Shown piece by piece: positions 26,984 to 36,631 of a stretch of DNA of 64,000 nucleotides (positions are counted from its first letter, which is position 1; each line of letters starts with the position of its first letter). The stretch comes from UBA7672 sp044224605 (GTDB taxonomy: Bacteria > Pseudomonadota > Alphaproteobacteria > Caulobacterales > Hyphomonadaceae). Where the stretch lies: positions 1-64,000 of the forward strand of contig JBGAKC010000020.1 in assembly GCA_044224605.1 (NCBI GenBank), given 5' to 3'. The notes beneath the pieces are model-generated. The model made no database searches, had not been told where the DNA came from, and worked only from the letters and a program-made list of their open reading frames with translations. The position numbers and the translations under genes were made by a program.

Positions 26984-28246
26984 ATGATGGCGTACCGGAA
27001 GCTGTTGGTTGCGTTGGCGATGGCGGTCGGAGGCTGTGCCGGAACACCGGAACAAGCGCCGGGGCCGCAGGAGCAGAAAGCCGAGAAGCCGGCAGCGTGC
27101 GCGACAAACGGCGCGATGATCGACCTCTTGGCTATGCAGGCGGCGGTGAAGGCCCGGATGGCCTATCCGCTGGGTGGTGGTGTTCCCGTCGAGGAGGTGG
27201 TTGAGGCGCTGAAGCCGATGGCGGCTGCGGCGAAGGACAAGACGGAACACCTGCGCGTGCTGGAGGCGTTCGTCTACGCGCTGGGCGATCACCACGTACA
27301 TCTGAGCACGAATGACAAACTGTCGCCAAAACTCGTGCCGACGGGGGCGTCTATGTGGGTGGAGTGGCGGGATGGGAAGCTTGTGCTGAGCGAGGTTCGG
27401 CCACGTGGAATGAGCATTGTGGCGATCCCCGATACGGCGCTGCGCGAGGGAATGGAGATCGTGAAGATCGACGGGGCGCCGGTCGCGCAGGCGCAAAAGC
27501 CGCCGCCATCGGTCGCAGAACGGGCTGATGCGATGATGGGGTTTGCCGGGCGAGTCCTGTTGGCGGGAACACGGGAGCATACGCCTGTCGTCACTGTGCG
27601 ATCTTCGGACGGCGTCGAGGTCGATGTTCCCGCGCCATCGCGCATGTCGAATACGGAAAAAGGAGCTTCGCTGATATTCCCGCACAAGGATGTGGCGGTG
27701 ATCCGCCTGGAAAATTCGATCGGCAACGCCGAGCTTACGCCGATCTTTGATGATCTGATGAAGCGAGTGAAGGGGATGCACACGGTCATCCTCGACCTCC
27801 GCAATACGCCTTCGGGCGGTGACTCAGTTGTCGCGAAGCCGTTGATGGCGTGGTTCGTCGAAGGAACGAAGGGCTACCAGAAGCATGTGCGGGGCAGCGA
27901 GAGCTGGGTGGAACAGGTCGAGGGGCGCAAGGATCGCTTCAAGGGGAAGCTGATCGTGCTGGTCGATCACTGGACCGGGTCCATGGGCGAGGGGACGGCG
28001 ATCGGGCTGCGGGCGGCTGCAGATGCGATCATTGTCGGCACGCCGATGGCGGGGTTGCGCGGGGCGATTGAGAGTTTCGACGTGCCGTGCTTGGGCGTGA
28101 GCTTGCGCATTCCGGTGGAGCGTCTTTACGAAGTGAGCGGGACGCCGCGGGAGCTGGCGAATCCGGATGTACTGGTGACGGAGGAAGACCTCGCCGCCGG
28201 TCAAGGCGATGTGATCCTGAACCGGGCCTTGTTGCTGGCGCATTAG
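26984..28246 (+). CDS. S41 family peptidase-like lipoprotein
   Basis: This 420-residue protein begins with a lipoprotein signal (VALAMAVGGCAG) and has the layout of tail-specific (S41) peptidases. An N-terminal helical region is followed by a possible PDZ-like part (REGMEIVKIDGAPV) and the catalytic core. The core reads VILDLRNTPSGG, then LIVLVDHWTGSMGEGTAIGL, where the Ser of GSMGEG would be the nucleophile. Position 27029 onward is low complexity (Pro/Gln/Lys). An ATG three bases later (26987) is an equally good start. It is probably exported and membrane-anchored; the substrate is unknown. Confidence 0.75.
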   Translation: MMAYRKLLVALAMAVGGCAGTPEQAPGPQEQKAEKPAACATNGAMIDLLAMQAAVKARMAYPLGGGVPVEEVVEALKPMAAAAKDKTEHLRVLEAFVYALGDHHVHLSTNDKLSPKLVPTGASMWVEWRDGKLVLSEVRPRGMSIVAIPDTALREGMEIVKIDGAPVAQAQKPPPSVAERADAMMGFAGRVLLAGTREHTPVVTVRSSDGVEVDVPAPSRMSNTEKGASLIFPHKDVAVIRLENSIGNAELTPIFDDLMKRVKGMHTVILDLRNTPSGGDSVVAKPLMAWFVEGTKGYQKHVRGSESWVEQVEGRKDRFKGKLIVLVDHWTGSMGEGTAIGLRAAADAIIVGTPMAGLRGAIESFDVPCLGVSLRIPVERLYEVSGTPRELANPDVLVTEEDLAAGQGDVILNRALLLAH

Positions 28247-28389
28247 GCTTGCTGCATTGCGGCAGGCGGTTGCGAGACGCAGCGGAGACCACATCTCTGA
28301 CACATGCGCAGCTATCAACGTGGCCTTAATCGCGTGCTGTTAGACTTTAACTCGCTGCACCTCGACTTCGTGCGTTCTGGGCCCGCCAC

Positions 28390-30180
28390 ATGAACCTCAT
28401 CGACGGTCTCAAGAGCGACTGGATCTACATCAACGGATTCCGCCGCATCATCGGCGCAATCGGGAAGTTCGATCCCGAGGCGGAATACACGCTGGCCGAT
28501 GCGGTCGAGGACGCCGTTGATGATCATGACGAGCGCGTCTTCATCTCGTTCGAAGGGCAGGAGATCACCTACGCCGAGTTCGAGAAGCGGGCGAACCAGT
28601 TTGCACACTGGGGCCTGTCGGTCGGACTGACCAAGGGCGACTGCGTTGCGCTCTTCATGGAGAACCGGCCGGACTACATCGCCTTCTGGGCAGGCATGGC
28701 GAAGATCGCGGTGAAGACCGCGCTGATCAATTACAACCTGACGGGCGCAGGGCTCGCGCACTGCATCAAGGTGGCGAACGCGCGGGCGATCGTGATGAAC
28801 CCGGAGCTGGCGCCGCAGTTCGAGACGGCGCGGTCGCAGACTGCGCTGGAGCTGGGCGCGTTCGTGCTGGGCGGACAGGCGCCGGGGCAGACCTGGATTG
28901 ACGCGAGCGTAGCGCGGCTGTCGACGGCGCGGCCGGAGAAGGAGCTGCGCGCGGGCGTCAAGGGCGGCGAGGTGGCGCTCTATATCTACACGTCCGGCAC
29001 GACGGGGCTGCCGAAGGCGGCGAAGATCACCAGCGTGCGAGCGCGGGGGCTGATGCGGGTGTTCGTTGATGCGACGGATGCACACCGGAATGACCGCATC
29101 CTGCTGACGCTGCCACTCTATCATGCGACGGGCGGGATGTGCGGCGTAGGCACGGCGATGAACGCTGGGGCGTGCGTCATCCTCCGGCGGAAATTCTCGG
29201 CCTCGCACTTCTGGCAGGAGGCGATCGACAACGAGGCGTCCATGCTCGTCTACATCGGCGAGCTGGGGCGCTATCTGATGAACCAGCCGCCATCGACGCT
29301 GGAACACAGCCACAAGATCAAGAAGGGCTTCGGCAACGGCCTGCGCGCGGATGTGTGGGCGCAGTTCGTGGAGCGTACAGGCATCAAGCATCTGGTCGAG
29401 TTCTACGGCTCGACAGAAGGCAATGTGAATTTCTTCAATCTCGATGGGAAGATCGGCGCCGTCGGGCGCGTGCCGCGGCTGCTGCGATCGAAGCTGAAGG
29501 CGCGGATCCTCAAGTTCGATGTCGAGACGGAGCAGCCCGTGCGGGGAGCGGACGGGCTGTGCATCGAGGCGGCGCCCGACGAGCCGGGGGAGGCGGTGGG
29601 ACCGATCACAGGCGAGCCGCGCCAGCGCTTCGACGGCTATGACGACAAGAAGCAGTCCGAGAAGAAGCTCCTGCGGGATGTGTTCGAGAAGGGCGACCTG
29701 TGGTTCCGTACAGGCGACCTGATGAAGATGGATGCGGATGGCTATGTCTATTTCGTCGATCGCGTTGGCGACACGTTCCGCTGGAAGGGCGAGAACGTTT
29801 CGACCAGCGAGGTGGAGATCGCGATATCGTCCATGCCGGGCGTGAAGCATGCGATCGTCTATGGCGTCGCCGTGCCCGGCCAGGACGGGCGCGCCGGGAT
29901 GGCGTCTGTAACGCCGAAGGACGGCGTTGACGTCGAGAAGCTGTACAAGCATCTCGCCCAGAACCTGCCCGCCTATGCGCGACCGGTGTTTCTGCGGCTG
30001 CAGGGAGAGGTAGAGACGACGGGGACGCTGAAATACCGGAAAGTCGATCTGGTGAAGGACGGGTTCGACCCGATGAACACGTCGGACCCACTGTTTGTCA
30101 TCGATCCGGCGCACGAGACCTACGCGCCGATCGACATGGCGATGTTCCGCAGGATCGTGGGCGGCGGCATCAGGCTTTGA
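28390..30180 (+). CDS. Long-chain acyl-CoA synthetase, FATP/SLC27 type
   Basis: This 596-residue AMP-forming ligase activates fatty or other carboxylic acids to CoA thioesters. ANL-family motifs are present: YIYTSGTTGLPKAAKI (P-loop), FYGSTEGN, WFRTGDLM, DRVGDTFRWKGENVST and the C-terminal TGTLKYRKVDLV with the catalytic Lys. The order and FYGSTEGN are typical of the very-long-chain FATP subgroup, so the substrate may be long-chain, bile-acid-like or other bulky acids. It is monocistronic, with a perfect inverted repeat just after the stop. Confidence 0.9.
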   Translation: MNLIDGLKSDWIYINGFRRIIGAIGKFDPEAEYTLADAVEDAVDDHDERVFISFEGQEITYAEFEKRANQFAHWGLSVGLTKGDCVALFMENRPDYIAFWAGMAKIAVKTALINYNLTGAGLAHCIKVANARAIVMNPELAPQFETARSQTALELGAFVLGGQAPGQTWIDASVARLSTARPEKELRAGVKGGEVALYIYTSGTTGLPKAAKITSVRARGLMRVFVDATDAHRNDRILLTLPLYHATGGMCGVGTAMNAGACVILRRKFSASHFWQEAIDNEASMLVYIGELGRYLMNQPPSTLEHSHKIKKGFGNGLRADVWAQFVERTGIKHLVEFYGSTEGNVNFFNLDGKIGAVGRVPRLLRSKLKARILKFDVETEQPVRGADGLCIEAAPDEPGEAVGPITGEPRQRFDGYDDKKQSEKKLLRDVFEKGDLWFRTGDLMKMDADGYVYFVDRVGDTFRWKGENVSTSEVEIAISSMPGVKHAIVYGVAVPGQDGRAGMASVTPKDGVDVEKLYKHLAQNLPAYARPVFLRLQGEVETTGTLKYRKVDLVKDGFDPMNTSDPLFVIDPAHETYAPIDMAMFRRIVGGGIRL

Positions 30181-30189
30181 ACGCTCAAG

Positions 30190-30218
30190 GCTTCGCACCG
30201 GCCGGGCCGGTGCGAAGC
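30190..30218. terminator. Bidirectional hairpin between convergent genes
   Basis: A perfect inverted repeat with 14-base arms and one central base (GCTTCGCACCGGCC and its complement) lies between the stop of the acyl-CoA synthetase and the stop of the gene on the other strand. A TTTTCT lies about 14 bases beyond on the plus side. Its position and strength suggest termination from both directions, but the T-run is not directly adjacent. Confidence 0.6.
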
Positions 30219-30234
30219 GCAGGACGACATTTTC

Positions 30235-31284
30235 TCAGCTCCACAGGTCGCCGAGCGTGAGTTGCTCGACGAACGTGTCGCCTATCGGGTGGCAGTAGGT
30301 CGTGCCGTTGGCCCAGTCATCGAGGCGCGACGTGAGCGACTGGACGGAAGGACCGGTACGGACGCCTGCGGCCTCGAGATGACGGACCAGCTCGCGGAGC
30401 TGGGTCTCGTCGAGATCGACGTTGTCGCGCGCTTTCGCCTCGGCGAGCCGCCAACCGGCGGCGTCCCAGTTGAGGGCGACCGCAGCGGGCGTCTCGTCAC
30501 GCCAGACGTAGACCGCCATGCGGCCGTCGGCGATGCGCACTGCGTGATCCGCAAGGCAGTTGCGGAACTCGAGGGCGAGCGCTTCGAGCTGCTTGCGGCT
30601 CGTGATGCGGGCGAAGGGGTGGCTCAGAACTGGCGCCGGATCCGCGGGACGGAAGGCGTCGGGGGTGAGATCCTCCTGCGCGCGGGTGAACAGGGCGCGC
30701 GTGTCGCCACCGGAAGCCCAGCGGCGGGCTACGCGTCCGGCTGCATCCGGACCGCGGGTGCGAACCGCGATCGCGAATGCACGGGCGAGATCGGCTGCCG
30801 CGCCCCGGGAGGGAAGTGCGCGGACGATCACGGCGGTGCGGAGCGCCGGAGGAAGCTCTGCGATCGGCGCGAAGGCGAGGGGACGCACCACGTCGAGATG
30901 ACGCAGCACTTCGTTCGCCATCGGCTCGGCGAGAAGACGGAGGAAGACCGTATAGTCGCGGACATCCCACAGCGTCTCTCCCGCTTTCGCGAGAGCGCGC
31001 ATCAGACCCGTGGCGTGTTCACCGGCGAGGGCTTCGGCGACGGCGGCATCGCGCTGGAACTCGACAAGGCGGCGGATGGACGCCTCCGGGAGTTCCGCGC
31101 GGGCTTCACCCGTGAGCGCGATCGCCGCCGCGTGGCGGCGGGCGGTCGGCAGGGCGAAGAATTCGCCGTGCGGCGCAGGCCAGATGCGCGCGATCGCGTC
31201 GGCGAAGGGGCCGGCGAGGAACGCCAGGAGCGGCGTTGCAGTGCGCGCACGCGGGGGCGTGCGATGAAAAAGTTGCGCGACCAT
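30235..31284 (-). CDS. PcfJ-like domain protein, function unknown
   Basis: This 349-residue protein is Ala/Arg-rich and soluble. Its C-terminal part has LALEFRNCLADHA followed by GRMAVYVWRDETPAAVALNW and WRLAEAKARDNVDLDE, a pattern that reminds me of PcfJ domains (NCL...Y motif and a beta strand). PcfJ is known from conjugative plasmids and phage-like elements, but its biochemical role is unclear. The start at 31284 is chosen for the AGAGGAG ribosome site eight bases upstream; another ATG lies 21 bases earlier. It is a single gene, with no other mobile-element genes nearby. Confidence 0.5.
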   Translation of the reverse strand: MVAQLFHRTPPRARTATPLLAFLAGPFADAIARIWPAPHGEFFALPTARRHAAAIALTGEARAELPEASIRRLVEFQRDAAVAEALAGEHATGLMRALAKAGETLWDVRDYTVFLRLLAEPMANEVLRHLDVVRPLAFAPIAELPPALRTAVIVRALPSRGAAADLARAFAIAVRTRGPDAAGRVARRWASGGDTRALFTRAQEDLTPDAFRPADPAPVLSHPFARITSRKQLEALALEFRNCLADHAVRIADGRMAVYVWRDETPAAVALNWDAAGWRLAEAKARDNVDLDETQLRELVRHLEAAGVRTGPSVQSLTSRLDDWANGTTYCHPIGDTFVEQLTLGDLWS

Positions 31285-31660
31285 GGTCGCGTCTCCTCTC
31301 GACATGCGTCCACGATCGGCCCGGAAGGGCAGTTGATCTCGAACGCGGCTCCGCGCGCGCGGAATTGCGCGGCGTGGCCAGGGTCAAATTCGAAAGGTCA
31401 GACGCTGCCGAGCCAGGCCCGGGAGCGTTGACCGCCCCCTGGGATACAGAGGGGCAAACTGAGCAGGTTCAGTCGCCTCATTGCCTGTGTGGCTCCGTTG
31501 AGGTGCGAGGGAGGAATGTCCCCCGACCCGCGACCGTCTGCCGCAAGATTCGGGCGGGATTTTGGCAGAGTGCAAATTCAGGCTAGGTGATTGTCATGTG
31601 CCAGCCATCGCTTGCCGGTCGTGATGATCGCACGCAGCGTTGGAAGCGAAGGAGAAAACG
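31285..31660. other. Gene-free divergent intergenic region
   Basis: This 376-base stretch separates the PcfJ-like gene (minus) and the lipoprotein-selO unit (plus), so it must hold promoters for both. I found no convincing -35/-10 pair, riboswitch motif, tRNA or small gene in it. A ribosome site AAGGAG lies just upstream of 31661. Confidence 0.4.
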
Positions 31661-32161
31661 ATGATCCGTTACGCTGCCCTGGCCGGTCTTGCGCTTGTCG
31701 CGTGTACGCCCGAAGCCAAGCCGCCGGCTGCGGCGGAGCAGGCGACAGCGCCCGCCGTTCCGCAGCAGGCAAATGCGGGCGATGCAGAGAAGTACAAGCC
31801 GGCGCCTGCTGGCGAGATCACCGTCGCAACTCCACTTGCCGGCGCCCGCGTGACCAGTCCGTTGGTGGCGGAGGGCGTGGCCATCAACAACTGGTTCTTC
31901 GAGGGACAGTTCGTGGCTGAACTTATCATCAATGGCGAGGTTATCGCACAGGCGCCTGCGATGCAGGCGGGTGACAGAAGCTGGACGGATCCGGGACCGG
32001 TGGGATTCAAGGCCGAGCTGTCATTCAATGTCACGAGTGACCAGAATGCCGAGTTGATCCTCAGTGAGGACATGCCGGCCTATGTTGATGAGGCGAACGA
32101 CATTCGCGGACCTGCACGCTCCATCCGCATTCCTGTCGTCCTGATTCCGGCGGCGAAGTGA
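31661..32161 (+). CDS. Lipoprotein with Gmad2-like immunoglobulin domain
   Basis: This 166-residue protein is preceded by AAGGAG and starts at 31661. The signal peptide ends LALVAC (Cys15). A Pro/Ala/Gln linker leads to a domain, VTSPLVAEGVAINNWFFEGQ through FNVTSDQNAELILSEDMP, that matches the Gmad2 Ig-like domain found in many exported bacterial proteins. It probably binds a surface or envelope partner. Its TGA overlaps the GTG start of selO (GTGA), so the two are coupled, an unusual partner for a cytoplasmic enzyme. Confidence 0.75.
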   Translation: MIRYAALAGLALVACTPEAKPPAAAEQATAPAVPQQANAGDAEKYKPAPAGEITVATPLAGARVTSPLVAEGVAINNWFFEGQFVAELIINGEVIAQAPAMQAGDRSWTDPGPVGFKAELSFNVTSDQNAELILSEDMPAYVDEANDIRGPARSIRIPVVLIPAAK

Positions 32162-33570
32162 ACGCCCCATTCCGCCCCGATAAGGCGATCCTCGAACTCG
32201 ACAGCCGCTTTCACGCAACTGTCGAGCCGGCAGAGTTTCCGCAGCACACGATACGCTGGCGCAATCAGAGATGGGCGAAGGAGGTGGGGCTCGGCGCGCT
32301 GAGCGATGCCGAGTGGGTCGAGCATTTCGGGAAGTTCGCACCGCTTCCGGGTTCGCTCGAGAGGCCGCTGGCGCAGGCTTATCATGGGCACCAGTTCCAG
32401 GTTTACAACCCGCAGCTCGGTGACGGGCGCGGTTTCCTGTTCGCGCAGATGCGCGATGGCGCCGGCCGGCTGCTTGATCTGGGCACGAAGGGATCGGGGC
32501 AGACGCCGTGGTCGCGCACGGGCGATGGACGGCTGACACTGAAGGGCGGCGTGCGCGAGATCATGGCGGCGTCGATGCTGGAGGCGCTGGGCGTCTATAC
32601 GTCGAAGGCGTTCTCGCTGATCGAGACGGGCGAGCAGCTCGGACGGAATGACGAGCCATCGCCGACGCGGTCTTCAGTGCTGGTGCGGCTGTCGCACAGC
32701 CATATGCGGTTCGGCACCTTCCAGCGGCAGGCCTATGCGGGCGACGCGGATGCGATCGGCAAGCTCGTGGAGTATTGCATCCGGCATTATCACCCGCAGG
32801 CGGCGGGCGCCGACATGGCGGCATCGGCGGCCGGGTTGTTGCGCGAGGTCGTGGCGGCCACAGCGGAGCTGGCGGCGTCGTGGATGGCGGCGGGGTTCGT
32901 CCATGGCGTGCTCAACACGGACAACATGGTGGTGACGGGGGAGAGTTTCGACTACGGGCCGTGGCGGTTCCTGCCGTATTCCGACCCCAGTTTCACGGCG
33001 GCGTATTTCGACGAGACGGGTCTCTATGCGTTCGGACGGCAGCCTTCTGCAGCGTTGTGGAATCTCGGGCGGTTTGCGGAATGCCTGACACTGGTCGCCG
33101 ATGTGGCGCCATTGCAGAAGGAGCTGGAGCGCTATGAGGCGCTCTATCGCGCGGCGTTTCCGAGGCGCGTGCTGGCTGTGCTGGGCCTGAAGCCGGCAGG
33201 CGAGGACGCGGATCTTCAGCTCTTGAAATCGCTGTTTGCGTGGATGGGCGAGACGAAGGCGCCGTGGCCGCAGGTGTTCTTCGACTGGTTCGGCGGGCCG
33301 GCGAGCGAGGGGCGGGCGGCGGCGAGTCCGATTGCGAATCTCTATGCGGCGTCTGGGTTTGATCCGGTGCGGGCGGCGCTGATGACACATGCGCCGGAGC
33401 GGCCTGAGCGGCTTGGCCATGCCTATTTCCGGGACGCGGCGCCGGTGAGCCTGCTGATTGAGGTCGTTGAGGCGTTATGGGCGCACATCGACGAGCGCGA
33501 CGACTGGGCGCCGTTCCACCAGCACATGGAGCGGATCGAGGCGGCGCGTCAGGCGCTCGCCTTGTCGTAG
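32158..33570 (+). CDS. selO: SelO/YdiU family protein AMPylase
   Basis: This 470-residue pseudokinase-fold enzyme transfers AMP from ATP to proteins (family activity, linked to redox stress). Conserved segments are AQAYHGHQFQVYNPQLGDGR, LGTKGSGQTPWSRTGDGR, GGVREIMAASMLEALGV and HGVLNTDNM, the last holding catalytic and metal-binding residues. Length agrees with bacterial members, which lack the selenocysteine of animals. The start is GTG, overlapping the preceding stop. I see no nearby regulator. Confidence 0.92.
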   Translation: MNAPFRPDKAILELDSRFHATVEPAEFPQHTIRWRNQRWAKEVGLGALSDAEWVEHFGKFAPLPGSLERPLAQAYHGHQFQVYNPQLGDGRGFLFAQMRDGAGRLLDLGTKGSGQTPWSRTGDGRLTLKGGVREIMAASMLEALGVYTSKAFSLIETGEQLGRNDEPSPTRSSVLVRLSHSHMRFGTFQRQAYAGDADAIGKLVEYCIRHYHPQAAGADMAASAAGLLREVVAATAELAASWMAAGFVHGVLNTDNMVVTGESFDYGPWRFLPYSDPSFTAAYFDETGLYAFGRQPSAALWNLGRFAECLTLVADVAPLQKELERYEALYRAAFPRRVLAVLGLKPAGEDADLQLLKSLFAWMGETKAPWPQVFFDWFGGPASEGRAAASPIANLYAASGFDPVRAALMTHAPERPERLGHAYFRDAAPVSLLIEVVEALWAHIDERDDWAPFHQHMERIEAARQALALS

Positions 33571-33670
33571 GTTAAAAGCTGAATTGCCCGTGAATCCGGC
33601 TGTTTCCACGGCGATTTTCTGTTTCGGAAGCAAACGCGCCTAGGGGGTTTGTTAACCGTTATGACGCGAG

Positions 33671-36490
33671 ATGGATGCGGGATTCCTGAGTTCAGTCACC
33701 GGCCGCATGACGTCTGCTCCGCTTCCGTTGGGTTCGGCATCACCTCCCGAGGTGATCGAGAAGTGCTTTGCGAGCGCGGTCGAGCACTTCCTGGGCGCCG
33801 TTTCTGACGCTTTCGCGCTCATCGACCAGGAAGGTCGCGTCGTTCGCGCCAACATCGCCTATCGCCGGCTGACGGGGCCTGCGGGCGGGGCGCATGACGC
33901 CTCGATCATTTCCTTCATCGACCCGGATCGTCGTGAGGCGTGCCGCGAGGCTCTGCGTACGCTCAACGACAAGACGCCTTCGCGCGCGCTGCAGCTGCGC
34001 TTCAAGATCGGCAATGAGTTGCGCCTGATCGATGCGGAGCTCACCTGGCTTGGACCGGCGGGGCTGATCTCCTTTGTCGGCCGTGATGTGACGCGCCAGG
34101 ATACATTGGAGCGCGAGCGGCTGGAGACGGCAACCGCGCGTGATGCGGTGGAGCAGGTGGGCAATATCGGCCACTGGCGCGCCGGGCGAAATTTCAAGCT
34201 GCATTGCTCGGCGGGTGCTTCCCGCATCCTCGGCCTCGATCCTGCGGCGCCGCCGCTGGTGCTGACAGACCTGATCGAGATGATCGTGCCGGAGGAGCGT
34301 GCGACCGTGGTGGCCGCCGCCCGTGAGGCATTCGAGAAGCGCAAGCCGGTCAAGCAGACATTCGTCATCCGTCGCGCCGACGGAAGCACGCGCCTGATCC
34401 AGGTGGCCGGCTCGGCGTCCATCGACGCGCGTGGGCAGGTCGAGGCCATGCACGGCGTCGTGGTCGACAAGACCGACAGCCACACGGCTCTGCAGGCCGC
34501 GATGAACTCGGATTCGACGGTTCGCCGTCTGGTGCAGGCGGCGCCGATGCCGATCTGCATGTACGACAAGGACATGCGGGTGATGGTCGCCAGCGAACGC
34601 TGGCTGGCCGAGCGGCGCCTGAAGGAAGAAGAAGCGCTAGGCCGATCGATGTACGACTTGATGCCGTGGCTGCCGGAGAAGTGGCGCGCCATTCATCGCC
34701 AGGTGCTGCGCGGCGAGGCCATGAACCATGAACGCGATCCGTTCGATCGCAAGAACGGCAAGCAGGGCTGGCTGAAATGGTCGGCGGCGCCGTGGCGCGA
34801 CGGCGAGGGCAATGTCGGCGGCGTCGTGATCATGCACGAGGACGTTACCGAGTTCGTTCAGGCGCAGCATGAAGTTGAATCGTCGAAGGAGCGCATGTCC
34901 TTCGGCATGAACATCACCCAGATGATGATCTGGGAACTCGATTTCGAGATGCGCGAGACTTATCTCGAAGGCGAGTGGAAGCATTTCTTCCCGCAGCGTC
35001 CGACTTTCGACTCGCTGACGGGGACTGACAGCTGGATCCACGCATCCGACCGCGAGATGCTCGGCAACAAGTGGCGCACGCACCTTGCCGGCGGCCCGCC
35101 CTACACAGCAGAGTATCGCGTCGGTTTCCCGGACGGTCGCGAGATCTGGCACGCGGCGTCGATCCGAATTCTCAAGACGGTGAAGGGCTCGCCGGCGCGG
35201 GCCTTCGCGGTGATCCAGGACATCACGGCGCGCAAGCATATCGAGCTCAAGGCCATGGAGGCCGAACAGCGCGCGCTCGTGGCGGCGGCTGCGAAGTCGG
35301 ATTTTCTGTCGAACATGAGCCACGAGATACGCACGCCGCTGAACGGCGTTCTGGCGGTCTCCGAAGTGTTGCAGCGCACGATGCTGGACGAACGGCAACT
35401 GGAGATGGTGCGCCTGATCTCTACATCGGGCCGCACCCTGCTGCGCGTGATGGACGATCTCGTCGAGTTCTCGCGTCTCGAGGGCGACGAGATCCAGTTC
35501 GACATCCGGCCGTTCGAACTCGAGGAAGCCGTGCGCAACACGTGCGAGGCGGCGCGCACGCGGGCGGAGGCCAAGGGCCTGCGCTTTGACACATTCATCT
35601 CCGCGAGCTGCGATGGCGTGTTCCGCGGCGATCCGGTGCGTATCGGACAGGTGCTGGGCAACCTGCTCAACAATGCGGTGAAGTTCACGGAGCAGGGCCA
35701 TATCAGCGTCGCGGCCGCCGTCGAGGAGCTGCCGGAAGGCAAGACGCAGCTGCGCATGTCCGTGACCGACACAGGCGTCGGTTTCGCGCCTGAGCTGGCG
35801 GAGCGGATCTTCGAGCGCTTCGAGCAGGCGGACATCTCGACATCGCGCAAGTTCGGCGGACTGGGCCTTGGCCTGTCGATCGTGAAGCGGCTGGTCGAGC
35901 TGATGAACGGCCGCATCACGGCACAATCGAAAGAAGGCGAAGGATCAACCTTCGAAGTGATCTGCCCGATCTCGCGCGACCGCATCGCTGCGCTGGGCGC
36001 CATGACAGCTGTCGCGGTCGAGGATTTCGACGCCGAGACGAAGGTGGAAAACCTGCGCCTGCTGGTGGCGGAAGACAATCCGATGAACCGTCGCGTGGTG
36101 GAGCTGCTGCTGGCGCAGAGCGGGCTGCAAATCACGTTCGCGGAGAACGGCAAGGAAGCGGTCGAGAAGTTCTCGGCCGGACGTTTCGACCTCGTGCTGA
36201 TGGACCTGCAGATGCCGATCATGGGCGGGCTCGCCGCCATGCGCGCCATCCGCGCGTGGGAGAAGGAGCACAACCGCGTCCCGACCCCGATGCTGGCCGT
36301 TTCCGCCAACGCAACGGACGAACATGTGTTGGAGGCCAAAGAGGCCGGAGCGGACGATCACGTCGCCAAGCCCATCGTACGCGAAACGCTGTTCGAGGCG
36401 ATCGCGCGCTATGCGCGGCCGAGTGAAGCAGGCGTCGCAGCGGCTGACGACGCGGAATTCGATCTCGACGAGTTCGATATCGCGGTGTGA
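33671..36490 (+). CDS. Multi-PAS hybrid sensor histidine kinase
   Basis: This 939-residue cytoplasmic protein has no transmembrane segment. Four PAS-like domains occupy about residues 20-530, the first with FALIDQEGRVVRANIAYRRL. The HisKA box follows with SNMSHEIRTPLNG (phosphorylatable His551), then the ATPase domain with LLNNAVKFT (N box), DTGVGFAPE and GGLGLGLSIVKRL. The receiver domain (about 790-915) has LVAEDNPMNRR, Asp845 in LMDLQMP, and a conserved Lys in HVAKPI. It probably passes phosphate to an Hpt protein elsewhere. The signal it senses is unknown. It is monocistronic. Confidence 0.92.
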   Translation: MDAGFLSSVTGRMTSAPLPLGSASPPEVIEKCFASAVEHFLGAVSDAFALIDQEGRVVRANIAYRRLTGPAGGAHDASIISFIDPDRREACREALRTLNDKTPSRALQLRFKIGNELRLIDAELTWLGPAGLISFVGRDVTRQDTLERERLETATARDAVEQVGNIGHWRAGRNFKLHCSAGASRILGLDPAAPPLVLTDLIEMIVPEERATVVAAAREAFEKRKPVKQTFVIRRADGSTRLIQVAGSASIDARGQVEAMHGVVVDKTDSHTALQAAMNSDSTVRRLVQAAPMPICMYDKDMRVMVASERWLAERRLKEEEALGRSMYDLMPWLPEKWRAIHRQVLRGEAMNHERDPFDRKNGKQGWLKWSAAPWRDGEGNVGGVVIMHEDVTEFVQAQHEVESSKERMSFGMNITQMMIWELDFEMRETYLEGEWKHFFPQRPTFDSLTGTDSWIHASDREMLGNKWRTHLAGGPPYTAEYRVGFPDGREIWHAASIRILKTVKGSPARAFAVIQDITARKHIELKAMEAEQRALVAAAAKSDFLSNMSHEIRTPLNGVLAVSEVLQRTMLDERQLEMVRLISTSGRTLLRVMDDLVEFSRLEGDEIQFDIRPFELEEAVRNTCEAARTRAEAKGLRFDTFISASCDGVFRGDPVRIGQVLGNLLNNAVKFTEQGHISVAAAVEELPEGKTQLRMSVTDTGVGFAPELAERIFERFEQADISTSRKFGGLGLGLSIVKRLVELMNGRITAQSKEGEGSTFEVICPISRDRIAALGAMTAVAVEDFDAETKVENLRLLVAEDNPMNRRVVELLLAQSGLQITFAENGKEAVEKFSAGRFDLVLMDLQMPIMGGLAAMRAIRAWEKEHNRVPTPMLAVSANATDEHVLEAKEAGADDHVAKPIVRETLFEAIARYARPSEAGVAAADDAEFDLDEFDIAV

Positions 36491-36631
36491 TATGCCGCCT
36501 GTGCGGTCGCGCCGCATGACAAAAGTCTTTATGCTGATCTAGATGGACACCGGAGCGCCCTCGGCGCGGCATCGCAGCTTAGTTAGATCAGGCGATGCAT
36601 CGCTTCCGGCGCAAAGTCAGGAGCGCGTGTG

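Noticed and set aside
28315..30198. 627-codon minus-strand frame opposite the acyl-CoA synthetase
   Set aside because: Antisense shadow: Arg/His/Leu-rich composition and full overlap with an intact ANL-family enzyme.
36491..36631. FNR/FixK box upstream of cydA
   Set aside because: I looked for TTGAT-N4-ATCAA or TTGAC-N4-GTCAA and found neither in the 140 bases before the gene.
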